Below are positions 60,648 through 64,000 of a stretch of 64,000 nt of DNA, one piece after another. Both the position numbers and the translations under genes were made by a program. The notes under the pieces are model-generated. The model had not been told where the DNA came from. It worked only from the letters and a program-made list of their open reading frames with translations, and made no database searches. Source of the DNA: Paractinoplanes abujensis (GTDB taxonomy: Bacteria; Actinomycetota; Actinomycetes; Mycobacteriales; Micromonosporaceae); assembly GCF_014204895.1 (NCBI RefSeq), contig NZ_JACHMF010000001.1:248001-312000 (forward strand), read 5' to 3'. Within the stretch, counting starts at the first letter, position 1. Each line of letters opens with the position of its first letter.

Positions 60648-62858
60648 GTGAGAATTGCTGTCGCGCTGGCCGGCGCCATCGCCCTGGCCAGTGGGGGCCT
60701 GGTGGCCACCGCCACAACCGCGTCCGCCGCGCCGGTCACCCCCGGCTCGTCGCTCATCGACCAGGCCGGATCGGCGATCAAGAAGTCGGCCAAGGACCGC
60801 TACACGGTCTACAGCAACAAGAACGGCATCACCCGCTACACCCGCACCTACGACGGTTTGCGCGTCTACGGCGGTGACGTGATCATCCGTACGAAGGCCG
60901 GGAAGTTCGCCGGTGCGTCGGCCGGCCTGGCCAAACCGCTCAGCCTCGGCACCAAGCCGTCGGTCACCGCCGCCGGCGCCGCCGCCACGGCCAAGGGCCA
61001 GTTCCGGGGCACGATCACCCAGGCCGGGACGCCGGAGCTGTTCGTCGACGCGAGCAGCGGCATCGGCACGCTGTCGTGGGAGACCGTCATCACCGGCTGG
61101 CAGCCCGACGGTCAGACCCCGTCCCGTTTCCACGTCATCTCGGACGCCCTGACCGGCAAGGTCGTCGGCTCGTACGACGAGATCGAGAACATCGCGGGCA
61201 CCGGGAACAGCATCTACTCGGGCCCGGTCGCGCTCGAATCGACGCCGGCCGGGGAGTCCTTCACGCTGATCGATCCCGTACGCGGTAACGGTTCCACTTG
61301 CGACATGAACAACCGCACGTCGGGCACCTGCACCACGTTCACCGACGCCGACAACACCTGGGGCACAGGCGCACCCGCCGACCGGCAGTCGGCCGCCGTG
61401 GACGCCCACTTCGGCGCCGCGGTCACGTTCGACTACTTCAAGGACGTGCACGGCCGCAACGGCATCTTCGGCGACGGGCGCGGTGTCCCCTCCCGCGTGC
61501 ACTACGGCAACGCGTACGTGAACGCCTTCTGGGACGGCGCCCAGATGACCTACGGCGACGGCACGGGCAACGCCAAGCCGCTGGTCGCGCTGGACGTGGC
61601 CGGGCACGAGATGTCGCACGGCGTCACCGAGAACGTGGTGCCGGGCGGGCTCACCTACTCGGGCGAATCGGGCGGCCTGAACGAGGCCACAAGCGACATC
61701 TTCGGCAGCATGGTCGAGTTCCACGCCGGCAGCACCGAGGACGCGGGCGACTACGACATCGGCGAGAAGATCGACATCAACGGCAACGGCTCGCCGCTGC
61801 GCTACATGTACAACCCGGCCCTCGACGGGCGTTCCCACAGCTGCTGGTCGACCTCCACGCGCAGCGTCGACGTGCACTACTCCTCCGGCGTGGCCAACCA
61901 CTTCTTCTTCAACCTGGCCGAAGGTTCGGGCGCGACCCCGTACGGGACCTCGCCGGTCTGCGGCGCCGCCGAGCCGGTCACCGGCATCGGCAAGGAGAAA
62001 GCCGCGAAGATCTGGTTCCGGGCGCTCGACGCGTACTTCGTCTCGAACACCGGCTACGTGAACACGACCACGCCGGCCAACACCGCCCGCGCCTACTCGC
62101 TGGCCGCCGCCACCGACCTGTACGGCCTGTGCAGCGCCGAGTACAAGGCCGTGCAGACCGCGTGGACCTCGGTCAACGTGGCCGGCAACGACGAGGAATG
62201 CTATGACGGCAACGCCTTCGCGCTGACCCTGTCCGCCGACAACGCCGCAGTCGGCCCCGGCGAGTCCACGACCGTCACGGCGACCACCGCAGTGGTCAAC
62301 GGCGAGGCCGAGGAGATCACCTTCAGCGCCGGCGCCACCCCGGCCGGTGTGACCGTCTCGTTCGAGCCGGCCACCGTCACGGCGGGGGAGTCGACCACGA
62401 TCACCGTGAGCGCCGCCCCGGACGCCACCCGGACCAGCGGCCCGGTCACCATCACCGCGACCGCGGCCTCGCTGACCCGCTCGAAGCCGCTGACCGTCAA
62501 GGTCGGCAGCGTCGCGGCCTGCACCGTCACCAACGCCACGGCCGTGCCGATCCCCGACCTGACCACGGTCACCAGCGAGGTCGAGCTGGGCCAGTGCGCG
62601 GCCACCCCGTCCACTGCCAGCTCGGTCGACGTGAAGATCCAGCACACGTACATCGGTGACCTGGTGGTCAGCCTGATCGCCCCCGACGGCACGGCCTACG
62701 TGCTGCACAACCGGGCCGGCGGTGGCACCGACAACATCGACCAGAGCTACCCGGTCGACCTGTCGTCGGAGACCGCCAACGGCAAGTGGACCCTGCGCGT
62801 GCAGGACGCGGCCCGCGCCGACACCGGCACCCTGACCAGCTGGACCCTCTCCGTCTAG
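60648..62858 (+). CDS. Secreted M4 (thermolysin-type) metalloprotease
   Basis: A 736-aa exported pre-pro-enzyme; GTG 60648 with GGGAGG upstream. Signal peptide ends near TTASAAP; an FTP/PepSY propeptide (about 30-190) is followed by the catalytic domain (about 200-520). Zinc site: His320, Glu321, His324 in HEMSH and Glu346 in GGLNEATSD; a later His in GVANHFFF is the likely proton donor. A beta domain (about 525-625) and a C-terminal proprotein convertase P-domain (about 630-736; DVKIQHTYIGDLVVSLIAPDG) follow. It digests extracellular protein with preference for hydrophobic P1' residues. It ends at a terminator hairpin. Confidence 0.93.
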   Translation: MRIAVALAGAIALASGGLVATATTASAAPVTPGSSLIDQAGSAIKKSAKDRYTVYSNKNGITRYTRTYDGLRVYGGDVIIRTKAGKFAGASAGLAKPLSLGTKPSVTAAGAAATAKGQFRGTITQAGTPELFVDASSGIGTLSWETVITGWQPDGQTPSRFHVISDALTGKVVGSYDEIENIAGTGNSIYSGPVALESTPAGESFTLIDPVRGNGSTCDMNNRTSGTCTTFTDADNTWGTGAPADRQSAAVDAHFGAAVTFDYFKDVHGRNGIFGDGRGVPSRVHYGNAYVNAFWDGAQMTYGDGTGNAKPLVALDVAGHEMSHGVTENVVPGGLTYSGESGGLNEATSDIFGSMVEFHAGSTEDAGDYDIGEKIDINGNGSPLRYMYNPALDGRSHSCWSTSTRSVDVHYSSGVANHFFFNLAEGSGATPYGTSPVCGAAEPVTGIGKEKAAKIWFRALDAYFVSNTGYVNTTTPANTARAYSLAAATDLYGLCSAEYKAVQTAWTSVNVAGNDEECYDGNAFALTLSADNAAVGPGESTTVTATTAVVNGEAEEITFSAGATPAGVTVSFEPATVTAGESTTITVSAAPDATRTSGPVTITATAASLTRSKPLTVKVGSVAACTVTNATAVPIPDLTTVTSEVELGQCAATPSTASSVDVKIQHTYIGDLVVSLIAPDGTAYVLHNRAGGGTDNIDQSYPVDLSSETANGKWTLRVQDAARADTGTLTSWTLSV

Positions 62859-62871
62859 CCTCCTCCTGATC

Positions 62872-62903
62872 GGGCCCGCTCCTCAACGACGAGGGGCGGG
62901 CTC
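62872..62903 (+). terminator. Terminator after the M4 protease gene
   Basis: Arms 62874-62884 and 62891-62901 pair over 11 bp with one G-T pair and a 6-nt loop, 15 nt past the stop codon. Confidence 0.7.
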
Positions 62904-62908
62904 TTCGC

Positions 62909-64000
62909 TGCCCACCCCGCCGGCGCCACTGCCGCCGACTACGGCGCCTGGCAGGGCTGGCGCAACCCCGACCCGGCGACGACCGCCTGGAACTGGAACG
63001 CCGACGCCAAGCAGCGCGCCGCCCCGGGTCAAGGCGGCCCAGCGCGGCGCGATCACCGAACTGTTCGCCAATTCCCCGATGTGGTGGATGTGCCTCAACC
63101 ACAACCCGTCCGGGGCAGCCGACGGCGGCCTGAACCTGCAGTCGTGGAACCACACCCAGCACGCCGCGCACCTCGCGATCGTGGCGCGCCGGGCCCGCGA
63201 CAACTGGGGCGTCACTTTCCGCAGCGTGGACCCGTTCAACGAGCCGTCCTCGACCTGGTGGCGCGCCGACGGCACCCAGGAGGGCTGCTTCATCGGCGCC
63301 ACCACTCAGCGCAGCGTCCTGGCCCAGCTCCGGTCGGAGCTGGACCGCCAGGGCCTGACCGGCGTCACGATCGCCGCCTCCGACGAGACCAACTACGACG
63401 TCGCCCGCAGCACCTTCGCCGGCTTCGACTCGGCCACCCGTGCCCTGATCGGCCAGGTCAACGTGCACGGCTATCAAGGTTCGGGCGGCCGCCGCGACCT
63501 GCTCCTCACCGACGTCCGCGCGGCCGGCAAGGTGCTCTGGAACTCCGAGACCGGCGACGGCGACGGCACCGGGCTGATCCTCGCCGCCAACCTGTGCCTG
63601 GACTGGCGCTGGCTGCACCCCACGGCCTGGGTCTACTGGCAGGTGATGGACTCGAGCGCCGGCTGGGGCCTGATCCGCTACGACGGCGGCACGCTGACCG
63701 CCGGGCCGATCGAGACCAAGCTGTACGTCCTGGCCCAGTTCACCCGCCACATCCGGCCCGGCATGCGCGTCATCGACACCGGCGTGGGCTACGCGGCCGC
63801 CGCCTACGACCGGTCGGCCCGCCGGTTGGTCGTCGTCGCCGTCAACACCGGCGCCGCGCAGACCATCGCCCTCGACCTGTCCCGCTTCGGCCGGACCGCC
63901 GGCCCGGTTACCCGCTGGACCACCGTCCCCGCCGCCACCGACCGCTACACCTCCCGCACCGACCTGCAGATCACCGACAAGACCGTCCGCGCTTCCTTCC
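62909..64000 (+). pseudogene. Truncated, frameshifted GH30 beta-galactanase-like gene
   Basis: The open stretch starts without a start codon or signal peptide directly after a terminator, reads DYGAWQGW then jumps to NADAKQR, and shifts frame by one base in the CCCC run at 63021-63024. The rest is open to the window end and is clearly GH30 endo-beta-1,6-galactanase-like: ANSPMWWMC, LNHNPSGA, VDPFNEPSS with acid/base Glu, LWNSETGDGD with nucleophile Glu, and WVYWQV, QFTRHIRPGMR. About 60-80 residues of the N-terminal barrel appear deleted. It is unlikely to make a functional enzyme unless the missing part lies elsewhere. Confidence 0.75.

Overview
The window is very GC-rich with third codon positions almost all G/C. 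Gene density, secreted polysaccharide-degrading enzymes, GTG/TTG starts, Shine-Dalgarno-less starts placed 6-7 nt after a -10 hexamer, LacI-type operators and an Rpf/LysM protein under a c-di-AMP riboswitch all point to a filamentous actinobacterium. The protein set looks most like the Micromonosporaceae (Actinoplanes and relatives). This is inferred from style; there is no rRNA or tRNA in the window to confirm it.

Layout. 1-2.0 kb: the N-terminus of a membrane-anchored VWA-like protein, a decayed GH43-like/ricin-lectin pseudogene and an ABM-fold monooxygenase. 2.1-5.6 kb: a tightly coupled DUF262/HNH protein and PIN-like nuclease pair that looks like a defence cassette. 5.6-12.3 kb: a minus-strand operon of a large ATPase-LuxR (LAL/STAND) regulator, a caspase-family protease, a 74-aa protein and, after a strong hairpin, a possible sigma-like helical protein. 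12.4-19.8 kb: a lysyl-oxidase-like protein, a polar amino-acid ABC importer, a HEAT-repeat protein with a MerR-HEAT regulator under a textbook MerR promoter, a small membrane protein, a fragment of an F420-dependent reductase and an Atu4866-family protein.

19.9-33.8 kb, all minus strand: a secreted alpha-amylase coupled to a GH31 alpha-glucosidase, a membrane GGDEF-EAL protein, a subtilase with a tryptophan-rich tail, a 55-aa peptide gene overlapping a methyltransferase, and a secreted GH92 mannosidase. 34.2-41.7 kb: a four-gene plus-strand operon encoding only exported proteins: a two-domain multicopper oxidase, a 1299-aa ThuA/PQQ-dehydrogenase/PKD/DUF1080 protein, a cupredoxin with Ig-like repeats, and a beta-helix-like protein. 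Its second and third proteins share an unnamed 80-aa module. A perfect LacI-type palindrome lies between the divergent GH92 gene and this operon, with a near copy at the operon's first codons.

41.8-64 kb: a second ABM protein, a secreted glycosidase with CBM2 behind an exact CebR-box sequence, a CHAT protein lacking the expected catalytic histidine beside a TIR-like protein, an aldo/keto reductase, the glycogen debranching enzyme GlgX, a SWIM/DUF6493 pair, an M50 protease, an MFS transporter fused to a universal stress domain, a stand-alone Usp, a serpin lipoprotein, the riboswitch-controlled Rpf/LysM protein, an M4 metalloprotease and a truncated, frameshifted GH30 pseudogene running off the end.

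Together the genes describe a saprophyte with a large secreted carbohydrate- and protein-processing repertoire, interspersed with three loci carrying parts typical of bacterial conflict systems (DUF262-PIN, STAND-caspase, CHAT-TIR). Many transcription units end in perfect 10-15 bp hairpins.
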